The position numbers were made by a program, and so were the translations under genes. Under the pieces are notes generated by a model. It was not told the origin of the DNA, ran no database searches, and worked only from the letters and a program-made list of their open reading frames with translations. This document shows positions 35,991-45,353 of a stretch of 64,000 nucleotides of DNA, one piece after another (the first letter of the stretch is position 1; each line of letters begins with the position of its first letter). The DNA comes from Aurantibacter_A sp039941195 (GTDB taxonomy: Bacteria; Bacteroidota; Bacteroidia; Flavobacteriales; Flavobacteriaceae): NCBI RefSeq assembly GCF_039941195.1, contig NZ_JBDVFA010000019.1:52678-116677 (forward strand). Direction: 5' to 3'.

Positions 35991-36041
35991 TTACCAAAAA
36001 GGTTGAAAGCCCCCACTTGCCCTTTTGGTAAATGGGGCTTT
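35991..36041. terminator. Interlocking hairpins between convergent genes
   Basis: AAAGCCCC (36006-36013) pairs with GGGGCTTT (36034-36041), followed by TTTTT, a standard terminator for the response regulator. A second pair, TTACCAAAAAGG (35991-36002) with CCTTTTGGTAA (36021-36031), one base bulged, interleaves with it. The two stems can only coexist as a pseudoknot, or else they compete. Confidence 0.7.
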
Positions 36042-36043
36042 TT

Positions 36044-38023
36044 TTATGACAATACTCTATTTAGTTTCTTATTTAACAGCATATTCAGTTGCAAATAATT
36101 TACAATCTCTTCTAAGGTTTCGCGATTGTCATCATTATTATTCTCCGTATTCATTTGTAAAGCTTCCATTCTCTTTTTAATAAGAAAACAACGTAAAGTG
36201 AGAATAGTTTCACTAACTAATTGCGAGATGGTAGTTTCTTTAGATTTCGGATAGATATCTTTACTTTCCCAGTTATGGAGACTATATTTTTCTTCTTCCA
36301 TTAAAATAGAAGAAATTTCAGTAACTAAATCTTGATTAATTTCAGCTAAAAAAGAATTAATTGAAAAATTTGCTTTCTCATTTAATTCGGCAATTAGTTT
36401 ATAATAGATGTCTCTAAATCGCTCATTAGTCAATTCAATTTCATCTTCCTGCAAGTCTAAATATATTTTTTCATAAACTTTAACTTCAGAAGATTCTGGT
36501 TCTAATTCCAAATCGCCTTCTTCATTTTCTTTAAGCACCAAATCCTCGAATTGCTGTTTCTCATTACCATAAAGCAATAACATTTCAATAATTTTCCGCT
36601 CCAACTCGTACTGTACGTCTACCTTTTCTGCAACGGGTTCTGGCTTAACTACCTCAAATGCTTTTTGGTCTTGGCGTGTTTTTTTAAACTGATCCGATTG
36701 GTCTTTTTTACCAATTTGAGCCAGCGTATTAAAAAGCACAGCTTCCGAAACTTTCATAATACGAGCACATTCCTGAATGTAAATTTCCTTTTTAATTCGG
36801 TCAGGAATCTTAGCAATACTATTTACTATATCTCGTACAGTATCAGCTCTTTTTATAGGGTCATCCGAAGCTTCTTGCATCAAAACGGATGCTTTAAATT
36901 GAATAAAATCCTTCGCATTGTTCTCAAGATATTCAACTACCTGATCATACGAATTATTTTTAGAGAAACTATCAGGGTCTTCACCTTCAGGAAAAGTGCA
37001 CACCTTAACATTCATTCCTTGTTCAAGAATAAGGTCTATTCCCCGTAACGAAGCACGCAATCCAGCTGCATCACCATCAAAAAGCACTGTAATATTTTTT
37101 GTTAATCTATTAATTAAACGAATCTGTTCAGGTGTTAATGCAGTACCACTAGAAGCTACCACATTTTCAATACCTCTTTGATTAAATTGAATTACATCGG
37201 TATACCCTTCTACCAAATAACAATTGTCTTCTTTTGCGATTGCTTGTTTAGCATAGTAAATACCATACAGCACCTTACTCTTATGATAGATTTCACTTTC
37301 TGGTGAGTTAAGATATTTGGCAGCCTTCTTATCATTCGTTAGAATTCGACCACCAAAACCGAGTACTCGTCCACTCATTGAGTGAATAGGAAACATAACA
37401 CGCCCTTTAAAACGATCAAACTTTTTTGTCTTGCTCGCATCAAAATTATCTTCCTTAACAATTGTTAAGCCTGTTTTCTTCAAGTAGTTGAGTTGATATC
37501 CTTTTTCAAGTGCGTTAGCTGTAAAACCATCCCATTGATCCAAACAATAACCTAAGCTAAACTTTTTTATGGTTTCATCAGTAAAGCCTCTTTCTTTAAA
37601 ATAAGTTAATGCAATAGCTTTACCTCGCTCCGAATCGTATAATATTTCTTGAAAATACTTACTTGCATATTCCGAAACCAAATACATACTTTCACGTTCG
37701 TCTGCAACTGCTTTTTCCTCGTCAGTTCGTTCAGTCTCTTCAATTTCAATATTATATTTTTTAGCTAAGTATTTTATCGCTTCAGGATAGGTAAAATGTT
37801 CATGTTCCATTAAAAAAGCAACAATATTCCCTCCTTTACCACTACTAAAATCTTTCCAAATTTGCTTTACAGGCGACACCATAAAACTTGGTGTTCTTTC
37901 ATCACTAAAAGGACTTAAACCTTTAAAATTGGATCCAGATTTTTTCAATTGTACAAAATCACCAATAACCTCCTCAACTCGGGCAGTTTCATAAACTTGA
38001 TCTATTGTAGATTTTGAAATCAA
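36044..38023 (-). CDS. dnaG: DNA primase DnaG with degenerate zinc-binding domain
   Basis: This 659-aa primase makes RNA primers at the replication fork. The N-terminal CHC2-type region keeps its framework (FKGLSPFSDERTPSFMVSP...WKDFSSGKGGN), but the four zinc ligands are Ser37, Ser40, Asp58 and Ser61 instead of Cys/His/Cys/Cys. The catalytic core is normal, with YLVEGYTDVIQFNQRG and the TOPRIM motif LFDGDAAG. The C-terminal helicase-interaction region is divergent. It is convergent with the response regulator gene. I believe the ligand loss is lineage-wide, but this is from memory. Confidence 0.95.
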   Translation of the reverse strand: MISKSTIDQVYETARVEEVIGDFVQLKKSGSNFKGLSPFSDERTPSFMVSPVKQIWKDFSSGKGGNIVAFLMEHEHFTYPEAIKYLAKKYNIEIEETERTDEEKAVADERESMYLVSEYASKYFQEILYDSERGKAIALTYFKERGFTDETIKKFSLGYCLDQWDGFTANALEKGYQLNYLKKTGLTIVKEDNFDASKTKKFDRFKGRVMFPIHSMSGRVLGFGGRILTNDKKAAKYLNSPESEIYHKSKVLYGIYYAKQAIAKEDNCYLVEGYTDVIQFNQRGIENVVASSGTALTPEQIRLINRLTKNITVLFDGDAAGLRASLRGIDLILEQGMNVKVCTFPEGEDPDSFSKNNSYDQVVEYLENNAKDFIQFKASVLMQEASDDPIKRADTVRDIVNSIAKIPDRIKKEIYIQECARIMKVSEAVLFNTLAQIGKKDQSDQFKKTRQDQKAFEVVKPEPVAEKVDVQYELERKIIEMLLLYGNEKQQFEDLVLKENEEGDLELEPESSEVKVYEKIYLDLQEDEIELTNERFRDIYYKLIAELNEKANFSINSFLAEINQDLVTEISSILMEEEKYSLHNWESKDIYPKSKETTISQLVSETILTLRCFLIKKRMEALQMNTENNNDDNRETLEEIVNYLQLNMLLNKKLNRVLS

Positions 38024-38158
38024 CGCTAAAACTATTTTAAAATATTGAGAACGTAAATATAAGCTAAAATCTACCCTTATTAAAAGGTGTAATAGGAGTT
38101 CATGGGTAAATGAGCATTACTATAAAATTGATTATTTTTATTAAAATCAATTTACAAA

Positions 38159-38395
38159 ATGATATTCTTTTTTGGAACTCGACCAGGCAAAACGGAAATA
38201 AAAAAACTGGCCACAGTTTCTTGTTCGCATTGTGAGCAGATTGGCACTCTTACCCTATCAAAATCTAGTAATTGGTTTCATTTTTTTTGGATTAAAATTT
38301 TTAAAATTTCAAACCATACCATTATTGAATGTTCCCATTGTAAGCGGGTATATTTTGAAGAAGAATTTTCAGAAGATATGAAAAGAGAAATTTAA
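38159..38395 (+). CDS. Small zinc-ribbon protein
   Basis: This 78-aa protein has two CSHC knuckles (residues about 22-25 and 58-61) and a FFGTRPGKTE N-terminal segment, which fits the zinc-ribbon_15 type of small proteins. An aromatic/hydrophobic stretch (NWFHFFWIKIFKI) separates the knuckles. Function is unknown. It stands alone and ends five bases from the convergent polyprenyl synthase gene. The ATG follows an AT-rich region without a clear promoter element. Confidence 0.75.
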   Translation: MIFFFGTRPGKTEIKKLATVSCSHCEQIGTLTLSKSSNWFHFFWIKIFKISNHTIIECSHCKRVYFEEEFSEDMKREI

Positions 38396-38399
38396 TAGC

Positions 38400-39377
38400 T
38401 TACTTCTTTCGATCAACCACATAGTTCACCATAAGTTCTAGTGAATTTTTATATTCCGTATCAGGGTAATCTTGTAATAATTGTAATGCTTCTTCTTTAA
38501 ATTTTAGCATTTTTTCCACAGCATAATCCAATCCGCCATTCTCCTGTACAAATGCAATTACCTCTTTAACTCTTTTCTTATCTCTATTATGGTTCTTAAT
38601 AGAATTAATCAACCAACTTTTATCTTTTTTCGAAGAATTATTTATCACATATATTAGCGGTAGTGTCATTTTTTGCTCCTTGATATCAATACCAATAGGC
38701 TTCCCAATTTTAGCAGCACCGTAATCAAAAAGGTCATCTTTTATTTGAAAGGCCATTCCACAAAGTTCACCAAATTTTCTAAACTTTTCAACCTCAGCAC
38801 TATCAGGTTTTACGGAACAAGCTCCAAGTGCACAGCATGCTGCAATAAGTGTTGCCGTTTTCTGACGGATAATTTCGTAATAGACATCTTCGGTAATATC
38901 TAATCTACGCGCTTTTTCTAATTGTAAAAGTTCACCTTCACTAATTTCGCGCATGGCTACTGAAATTATTTTCAATAGATCAAAGTCGTCATTATCCACA
39001 GAAAGTAACATTCCCCTTGCCAATAAAAAATCGCCTACTAAAACAGCAATTTTATTTTTCCATAAGGCATTGATTGAAAAGAATCCACGACGCTTGTTAC
39101 TATCATCAACAACATCATCATGAACTAAAGAAGCTGTATGAATTAATTCAATTACTGCGGCACCACGATAAGTACGATCATTAACCACACCATTATTTAA
39201 TAATTTAGCGGTAAGAAAAACAAACATTGGGCGCATTTGCTTCCCTTTTCGATTTACAATATAAAATGTAATTCGGTTTAAAAGCGCCACTTTAGAAGTC
39301 ATTGATTCAAGAAATTTGGCTTCAAAAAGCTCCATTTCTTTTTCAATCGGTTCTTTTATTTGGGATACTATTTTCAA
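38400..39377 (-). CDS. Polyprenyl diphosphate synthase
   Basis: This 325-aa trans-isoprenyl diphosphate synthase has a first Asp-rich motif HDDVVDDSNKRRG and a second IKDDLFDY, plus GKQMRP. It adds isopentenyl units to make a long-chain all-trans chain, probably for menaquinone (octaprenyl/IspB-like). Chain length cannot be read from sequence with certainty. The start is TTG; a TAG two codons upstream rules out a longer frame, and KIVSQIKEPIEKEMELFE is the usual N-terminus in relatives. Confidence 0.9.
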   Translation of the reverse strand: MKIVSQIKEPIEKEMELFEAKFLESMTSKVALLNRITFYIVNRKGKQMRPMFVFLTAKLLNNGVVNDRTYRGAAVIELIHTASLVHDDVVDDSNKRRGFFSINALWKNKIAVLVGDFLLARGMLLSVDNDDFDLLKIISVAMREISEGELLQLEKARRLDITEDVYYEIIRQKTATLIAACCALGACSVKPDSAEVEKFRKFGELCGMAFQIKDDLFDYGAAKIGKPIGIDIKEQKMTLPLIYVINNSSKKDKSWLINSIKNHNRDKKRVKEVIAFVQENGGLDYAVEKMLKFKEEALQLLQDYPDTEYKNSLELMVNYVVDRKK

Positions 39378-39470
39378 CAGCTATAGCGATATTAAATAAA
39401 GGCTCATGTGTAAACGTAAAAATACTTAAAATAGGACGATAAGCCCGAAATACTCGACACGAATTAAGAA

Positions 39471-40511
39471 TTACTGTTTATTGGCTAATTGTCCGCATGC
39501 AGCGTCAATATCTTTACCTCGTGATCTGCGAACAGTAACAGTAATTCCATTTCTTTCTAGGGTATTCACATATATTTGTATAGCACTATCTGGAGCTTGT
39601 TTAAAATCACCATCATCAATAGGGTTGTATTCTATTAAATTCACTTTTGAAGGTGCAAATCGACAAAAATCAACCAAGGCATTTGCGGCCTCCTGTGTAT
39701 CATTTATACCTTTCCATACAACATATTCATAAGTAATACGACTTTTAGTTTTTTCGTACCAATACACTAAAGATGATCGCAAATCAGCCAAAGTAAATTT
39801 TGCATTAAAAGGCATTATAGAAGTTCGGACTTCATCAATCGCTGAATGTAGCGAGACTGCCAACTTAAATTTCACTTCATCATCCGCCATTTTACGAATC
39901 ATTTTAGGCACACCTGAAGTGGAAACAGTAATCCGTTTTGGCGACATGCCTAGTCCTTCATCGGAAGTAATTTTATCAATAGCCTTTAAAACATTATTAT
40001 AATTCATTAAAGGCTCGCCCATGCCCATAAATACTATATTACTCAAGCGACGACCAAAATAAAGTTTACTTTCATTATCAATAGCTACTACTTGGTCATA
40101 AATCTCATCAGGATTCAAATTCCGCATTCTTTTCAAGCGAGCAGTAGCGCAAAATTTACAATCTAGACTACAACCTACTTGGCTAGAAACACAGGCAGTA
40201 GTTCTAGTTTTAGTGGGAATTAATACCGATTCTACTACTAAATCGTCATGCAAACGAACAGCATTTTTTATGGTACCATCATTGCTACGTTGCATTAAAT
40301 CAACTTTGATATGATTGATAACAAAATTGTCTTCTAGCATTTTCCGAGTTTCCTTAGAAAGATTGGTCATTGCCTCAAAAGAGTAGGCAGATTTCTGCCA
40401 TAGCCATTCGTAAACTTGATTACCACGAAATGATTTATCGCCTTGAGATACAAAAAAATCTCGCAATTGCTCTTTTGTTAATGCCCTAATATCTTTCTTA
40501 TCCGATTTCAT
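39471..40511 (-). CDS. rlmN: 23S rRNA (adenine(2503)-C(2))-methyltransferase RlmN
   Basis: This 346-aa radical-SAM enzyme methylates C2 of A2503 in 23S rRNA and A37 in some tRNAs. The iron-sulfur motif CSLDCKFC (Cys114, Cys118, Cys121) is intact, and Cys339 (DAACGQL) is in the position of the catalytic C-terminal cysteine. MGMGEPLMNY is the usual GGEP-like SAM motif. It is a single gene downstream of a terminator. Confidence 0.97.
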   Translation of the reverse strand: MKSDKKDIRALTKEQLRDFFVSQGDKSFRGNQVYEWLWQKSAYSFEAMTNLSKETRKMLEDNFVINHIKVDLMQRSNDGTIKNAVRLHDDLVVESVLIPTKTRTTACVSSQVGCSLDCKFCATARLKRMRNLNPDEIYDQVVAIDNESKLYFGRRLSNIVFMGMGEPLMNYNNVLKAIDKITSDEGLGMSPKRITVSTSGVPKMIRKMADDEVKFKLAVSLHSAIDEVRTSIMPFNAKFTLADLRSSLVYWYEKTKSRITYEYVVWKGINDTQEAANALVDFCRFAPSKVNLIEYNPIDDGDFKQAPDSAIQIYVNTLERNGITVTVRRSRGKDIDAACGQLANKQ

Positions 40512-40534
40512 TATGCTAAAGATAGTGCAATAAA

Positions 40535-40567
40535 AAATCCCGCTAATGCATTAGCAAAGCGGGATTT
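40535..40567 (-). terminator. Intrinsic terminator of queA
   Basis: A 10-bp stem AAATCCCGCT/AGCGGGATTT (40535-40544 and 40558-40567) encloses a palindromic TAATGCATTA. On the minus strand it is followed by TTT and lies 17 bases after the queA stop. A plus-strand role is unlikely, since no gene points that way. Confidence 0.85.
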
Positions 40568-40584
40568 AAATATTCAAATTCAAT

Positions 40585-41634
40585 TTATATTATCAACATC
40601 GCATCTCCATACGAGTAGAACTTATATTGCTCAAGAATTGCTTCCTTATATGCTTTTTTCATTAAATCATGCCCCATAAATGCTGAAACCATCATTAATA
40701 GAGTTGATTTTGGAAGGTGAAAGTTCGTCACCATCGCATTAGCAATACTAAAATCGTATGGTGGAAAAACAAATTTGTTAGTCCATCCGTCGAAAGTATT
40801 TAGCGTATGTTGCGAAGATACCGCACTTTCCAATCCACGCATTGCGGTAGTACCTACAGCACATACTTTACGTTTTTTTTCTTTTGCCTCATTCACAACT
40901 TCAGTAGCTCGCTCATCGATAATAAGTTCTTCGCTATCCATTTTATGTTTAGATAAATCTTCAACCTCAACGGGGTTAAAAGTACCTAAACCAACATGTA
41001 ACGTAAGCTCAGCAAATTTTACTCCTTTAATCTCAAGGCGTTTTAATAAATGTTTTGAAAAGTGCAATCCAGCGGTTGGAGCTGCTACTGCGCCTTCATG
41101 CTTAGCGTAAATAGTCTGGTAGCGATCCTCATCATCCGGCTCAACATCACGCTTAATATATTTAGGCAATGGTGTTTGCCCTAAATCTCTAAGTTTTCTT
41201 CTAAAGTCGATATATGATCCATCATATAAAAAACGAAGTGTTCTACCTCTTGAAGTAGTATTATCAATAACTTCGGCAACTAAAGTTTCGTCATCACCAA
41301 AATACAATTTATTACCAATTCTAATTTTTCTTGCTGGATCAACTAAAACGTCCCAAAGTCGTTGTTCTTCATTAAGTTCTCTTAATAAAAAAACTTCGAT
41401 ACGAGCACCTGTTTTTTCCTTATTACCGTATAATCTAGCAGGGAAAACTTTGGTATTATTCAAGACCATTACATCGTCTTCATCAAAATAATCGATCATA
41501 TCTTTGAACATCTTGTGTTCAATTTTACCAGTATCTCTATGGATGACCATTAACTTTGATTCGTCTCTATTTTCTGCAGGATATTCTGCCAAAAGATTAT
41601 CGGGCAGTTCGAAATTGAAGTTTGATAATTTCAT
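40585..41634 (-). CDS. queA: S-adenosylmethionine:tRNA ribosyltransferase-isomerase
   Basis: This 349-aa cytoplasmic enzyme transfers and isomerises the ribosyl moiety of SAM onto 7-aminomethyl-7-deazaguanine in tRNA, giving epoxyqueuosine. Recognisable parts are the start FELPDNLLAEYPAENRDESKLMV, VLNNTKVFPARL, APTAGLHFS and TNFHLPKSTLLMMVSAF. It is transcribed alone from a good promoter and ends at a strong terminator. Confidence 0.97.
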   Translation of the reverse strand: MKLSNFNFELPDNLLAEYPAENRDESKLMVIHRDTGKIEHKMFKDMIDYFDEDDVMVLNNTKVFPARLYGNKEKTGARIEVFLLRELNEEQRLWDVLVDPARKIRIGNKLYFGDDETLVAEVIDNTTSRGRTLRFLYDGSYIDFRRKLRDLGQTPLPKYIKRDVEPDDEDRYQTIYAKHEGAVAAPTAGLHFSKHLLKRLEIKGVKFAELTLHVGLGTFNPVEVEDLSKHKMDSEELIIDERATEVVNEAKEKKRKVCAVGTTAMRGLESAVSSQHTLNTFDGWTNKFVFPPYDFSIANAMVTNFHLPKSTLLMMVSAFMGHDLMKKAYKEAILEQYKFYSYGDAMLII

Positions 41635-41667
41635 TTATCGTATTTAGATTAGCAATTTTTGCGGCTG

Positions 41668-41699
41668 CAAATATACAATCTGAAGATAGGGGTTGTCAA
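41668..41699 (-). promoter_or_regulatory. Consensus Bacteroidota promoter of queA
   Basis: On the minus strand, TTG (41697-41699) is followed after 21 bases by TATATTTG (41668-41675), a perfect TAnnTTTG -7 box at the expected spacing. The transcription start would be near 41660, giving a leader of about 25 bases before the ATG. Confidence 0.8.
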
Positions 41700-41721
41700 G
41701 TAAATTGATATTTAATTACAA

Positions 41722-42951
41722 CTATATCTCATTGATTGCAAATTCTAGACTTTTTAAATCATTCCAATAATCTGGGTATGATTTCGAAACTACTTCAGCT
41801 TCATTAATAAAAACCTCCGTTTTCATAGCTAGAGGAGCAAATGCCATAGCCATTCTGTGATCATTATAAGTATCGATAGCAATACCACTTTTAATTTCTG
41901 AAGTGGCATTTATAGTTAAAGTTTTATCGGTTACAGCAATGGAACAACCTAACTTGGAGAGCTCTGTATATAAAGCTTCCAACCTATCTGTTTCCTTAAT
42001 TTTCAGCGTATGCAAACCCGTTAAATGGCAACCTATTCCCAATCCAAAGCAGGTAACAGCAATGGTTTGTGCAATATCTGGCGCATTAGACAAATCGCAT
42101 TCAATATTAGATTGGTCAACATTTGAAATCTTTTTTAAACTAATTTCATTCGCATGGAAAGTTGTAGTAACACCAAACTCGGTATAAATCTCGGCAAGAA
42201 CACTATCACCTTGCAGACTATTTTTCTTATAAGCCGATAGTTTTATTTCACTACCCACCTCACTTAATGCCATAATGCTATAGAAATAAGATGCAGAACT
42301 CCAATCAGATTCCACAACTAATGTATCATCTTTCACCGCTGTTTTAGGGCTTACCGTAATTAAATTTCCAGCAAAAGAATTCTCAACACCAATTTGGTCT
42401 AACAGTGCTAATGTCATCTTAATATAAGGAACAGAAGTAATTTTACCCACCAGCTCAATTACTAAGCCATTAGGAAGACTTGCACCTGTCATTATTAAGG
42501 ATGAAATATATTGACTACTAATATTTGCAGGAATACTAACCTTATTTTTTGACAAAGTTGAGCCTTTAATTCTTAAAGGAGGATATCCATTATTTTTTGC
42601 ATATTCTATATGAGCACCAAGTGAACGAAGGGCATCAACCAAAACGCCAATAGGCCGCTCTGTCATCCGTTGCGACCCTGTAAGCAATACATTTTTACCA
42701 TCTTGCGAGGCAAAATAACTAGTTAAAAAACGCATTGCGGTGCCGGCATGATGAATATCAACTGTTCCATTTTCTACTACAAGGCCTTTAGCCATTACTT
42801 GGGCATCATCGGAATTTGAGAGATTTTCAATGGTTAAGTTAGGAAATAACGCTTTTAACAAAAGCAACCGATTCGATTCGCTTTTTGAGCCTGTAATTCT
42901 AATATTTGCTGTAAGAAGATTTTGCGGAGGTGGGCCGAGGTGTAATTTCAA
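41722..42951 (-). CDS. aroA: 3-phosphoshikimate 1-carboxyvinyltransferase (EPSP synthase)
   Basis: This 409-aa enzyme condenses shikimate 3-phosphate with phosphoenolpyruvate in the shikimate pathway. It shows HHAGTAMRFLTSYFA, LTGSQRMTERPIG, SDWSSASYFY and YNDHRMAMAFAPLA. The start is TTG at 42951; a TAA two codons upstream excludes a longer form. It is far from the other aromatic genes at 49-53 kb and seems to be its own unit. The 117-base upstream spacer shows no clear promoter or leader structure. Confidence 0.95.
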   Translation of the reverse strand: MKLHLGPPPQNLLTANIRITGSKSESNRLLLLKALFPNLTIENLSNSDDAQVMAKGLVVENGTVDIHHAGTAMRFLTSYFASQDGKNVLLTGSQRMTERPIGVLVDALRSLGAHIEYAKNNGYPPLRIKGSTLSKNKVSIPANISSQYISSLIMTGASLPNGLVIELVGKITSVPYIKMTLALLDQIGVENSFAGNLITVSPKTAVKDDTLVVESDWSSASYFYSIMALSEVGSEIKLSAYKKNSLQGDSVLAEIYTEFGVTTTFHANEISLKKISNVDQSNIECDLSNAPDIAQTIAVTCFGLGIGCHLTGLHTLKIKETDRLEALYTELSKLGCSIAVTDKTLTINATSEIKSGIAIDTYNDHRMAMAFAPLAMKTEVFINEAEVVSKSYPDYWNDLKSLEFAINEI

Positions 42952-43068
42952 TGCTTAGTTCTCTTTTTGAGTTGAATAGTAGCTAATTTATAAGCATCTT
43001 AAAAATGAATATTTTCAAGATTACTTTTATTGCTCTAATTATAGAACAATCTATTCAACAAAGATAAA

Positions 43069-43395
43069 CTATTTCAGTTTTTCATTGTTTTGATGTCTAT
43101 CGTGATCGCGTTTTGTTTTTAAGTCGAGTTTCTTGTAAAAAGCATCTTCAATATCAACACCAGTCTGATTCGCCAAACATAACACCACAAAAAGAACATC
43201 GGCTAATTCTTCACCTAAGTCTTTATTTTTATCAGATTCTTTTTCACTTTGTTCACCATAACGTCTGGCAATGATACGCGCCACCTCACCTACTTCTTCT
43301 GTAAGTTGCGCCATATTCGTTAATTCATTAAAATAACGAACTCCATGGTCTTTAATCCATTTATCTACTTCCTGCTGCGCTGTCTTCAATCCCAT
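43069..43395 (-). CDS. MazG-like nucleotide pyrophosphohydrolase
   Basis: This 108-aa all-alpha NTP pyrophosphatase fold protein has the metal-binding helices LTEEVGEVARIIARRYGEQ and GEELADVLFVVLCLAN, giving the ExxE-(x)n-ExxD signature. It probably hydrolyses non-canonical or excess nucleoside triphosphates. Its start overlaps the 3' end of the DUF3857 gene by 35 bases on the same strand; a later start is possible but would remove conserved N-terminal residues. Confidence 0.88.
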   Translation of the reverse strand: MGLKTAQQEVDKWIKDHGVRYFNELTNMAQLTEEVGEVARIIARRYGEQSEKESDKNKDLGEELADVLFVVLCLANQTGVDIEDAFYKKLDLKTKRDHDRHQNNEKLK

Positions 43396-45349
43396 TTTTA
43401 GTGATTTTTGACAAAACTACTTTTTCTGATTGTTTTTGAACCAACAGATTATAAAATTCTTTTAAAAATTGATATTCTTGAGCTGGAACTAAACTGACAT
43501 TTAAAGATATTTCACTATTAACTACTAAAGAACCTTGTTGCTCTGAAATATTATATTTAAAATTCCCCATCTGTTCTGGCAAAGCAATCATCGTAGTTTC
43601 AGGTATAGATTCTACTTGATAACCTTCTGGAATTTTTATTTTAATCACTAATTTATCTTCCCATGGATAACCAAATTCAACCGGAAATTCTCTTTCCTCA
43701 GATTTAAATGGATTTTCTGAAACAGATTTATAAAAAAGCGGCGAAAAATATAATTTTCCATCTACCTGATCCACTACATCCTCTTTAAATATATCATAAG
43801 ATTGAACAATAGGCTTTAATAAGTCTTCATTATATTTAATCTCATAATTTGAAATTTCTATATCATCATTTTCTTTTTCTAATTCTTCGAGGAAAGTATC
43901 TTCAGTGCTATGATTATATGCTTTTCTAAAAAGCATTGCATTATATTGCGTATAACGCTGTTTATAATTACCTTCAATAGATCCATCATCGTTTAAAGTT
44001 ACATTTAACATGGATAAATCTACCGACTTCTTTTTTGGTGCTAGTTCTACCATCGTAGAACTACCAGAATCAGAAACCATTCTACCCCACCAATTCAATG
44101 CTCGTAATGGCAAGATATTAACTGTGCTGTATGGGTCTGTGCCATCTATAAGATATTCTTTGTCATTAATTTTCGCTGAAGCAATAACATAATTAAATCC
44201 TTGGATAGTTGGGAAAAGTGGTATACCATTATCTCGGGTACTTATTAATACTGGATATGCTTTAATACCAGCATATTTTAACATTGCAACTATCATTAAA
44301 TTAATATCACCGCTATTACCTAACTTCTCTTTATAAGCAACTTTAACACCTTCATCACATCCTACACCCATATATTCGTTCCACTTTACTTTCTTTCGAA
44401 CAAAATTAAGAACAATATCCAATCGCTTTCTTTGATCACTTATAGTGGCCAATTCAACATCTAACTCATCTTCAAAATATTTTTTCTTTTTTAATTCAGC
44501 TCCAAAAGAACTGCTGTTATAAATACTTTTTACAACATCATCCCAAGATTTAGAAAAATTCTTAAAAGTAGAACCTGGTATTTCAAGCGATTCTATTTCA
44601 AACTTAACAGCTGACCGGTAGTTATCAATATTAGTTACAAATGGCTCTTCTTTTAAGGCAGGTATATCATTTAAATTAAACTCTGTTCTTACTGCATTTA
44701 CATTTAATGTATTATTCAAAACACTGGTAGTTACAGGTTTTATATTTAAAAAGCCTTTATGGCGCTGATTAAATTTAAAATAATCAAAAATTCGCATTGA
44801 AGCTTCTACCTTTCGAATAGGTATTTCTTCTTGAAATCTAAACTCACTAATACTTTGTATAAACGGAGATTTTAATCTGTATTTATATTCAACAACAGAG
44901 CCTTCTTTTAAATTAGGCATCGTTAGCTTCACCTGATTTACATTTTTAGAATACTCTGATTTAAATATACTTGATTTATCAAGTTTTGTTTCTACAATTT
45001 CTCCATCAATTAGCGCATAAGAATACCCCTTTAATCCACTAATTTCGACATCAGTGTTACCACTTTTATAAAGGTTTATAATTTTTGTAGCATACTTAAA
45101 ACCATCTTTATTATAAATTTTTATACGTTCTTGAATCTCTGTTATCAATTCTAAACCAACATGACTATTATACTCATAATAAGAATTACGATAGCGATAC
45201 AAGTAAGCTGCATTTGCTGAAGAATCTTTGGGGTATGTTTTTTCTTCAAGTTCAATCTTTGTAACCTTCCCAAATTTTAATTCTTGAGACTGAATTTCAG
45301 GATGTACCAGAAAAACTAGAAATACTATTATCATTGAATGTTTAAACAT
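43361..45349 (-). CDS. DUF3857 protein with inactive transglutaminase-like domain
   Basis: This 662-aa secreted or periplasmic protein starts with a signal peptide (MIIVFLVFLVHPEIQSQ). A DUF3857 domain (about 60-250) is followed by a transglutaminase-like domain (about 300-410). At the catalytic Cys position it has Ser346 (KLGNSGDINL, versus KYGDCKGLTN in its neighbour), and Tyr387 (GFNYVIA) stands where the neighbour has His. It is thus probably a non-enzymatic relative. It lies four bases after the paralogue and is likely a partner of it in the envelope. Confidence 0.85.
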   Translation of the reverse strand: MFKHSMIIVFLVFLVHPEIQSQELKFGKVTKIELEEKTYPKDSSANAAYLYRYRNSYYEYNSHVGLELITEIQERIKIYNKDGFKYATKIINLYKSGNTDVEISGLKGYSYALIDGEIVETKLDKSSIFKSEYSKNVNQVKLTMPNLKEGSVVEYKYRLKSPFIQSISEFRFQEEIPIRKVEASMRIFDYFKFNQRHKGFLNIKPVTTSVLNNTLNVNAVRTEFNLNDIPALKEEPFVTNIDNYRSAVKFEIESLEIPGSTFKNFSKSWDDVVKSIYNSSSFGAELKKKKYFEDELDVELATISDQRKRLDIVLNFVRKKVKWNEYMGVGCDEGVKVAYKEKLGNSGDINLMIVAMLKYAGIKAYPVLISTRDNGIPLFPTIQGFNYVIASAKINDKEYLIDGTDPYSTVNILPLRALNWWGRMVSDSGSSTMVELAPKKKSVDLSMLNVTLNDDGSIEGNYKQRYTQYNAMLFRKAYNHSTEDTFLEELEKENDDIEISNYEIKYNEDLLKPIVQSYDIFKEDVVDQVDGKLYFSPLFYKSVSENPFKSEEREFPVEFGYPWEDKLVIKIKIPEGYQVESIPETTMIALPEQMGNFKYNISEQQGSLVVNSEISLNVSLVPAQEYQFLKEFYNLLVQKQSEKVVLSKITKNGIEDSAAGSR

Positions 45350-45353
45350 AATT

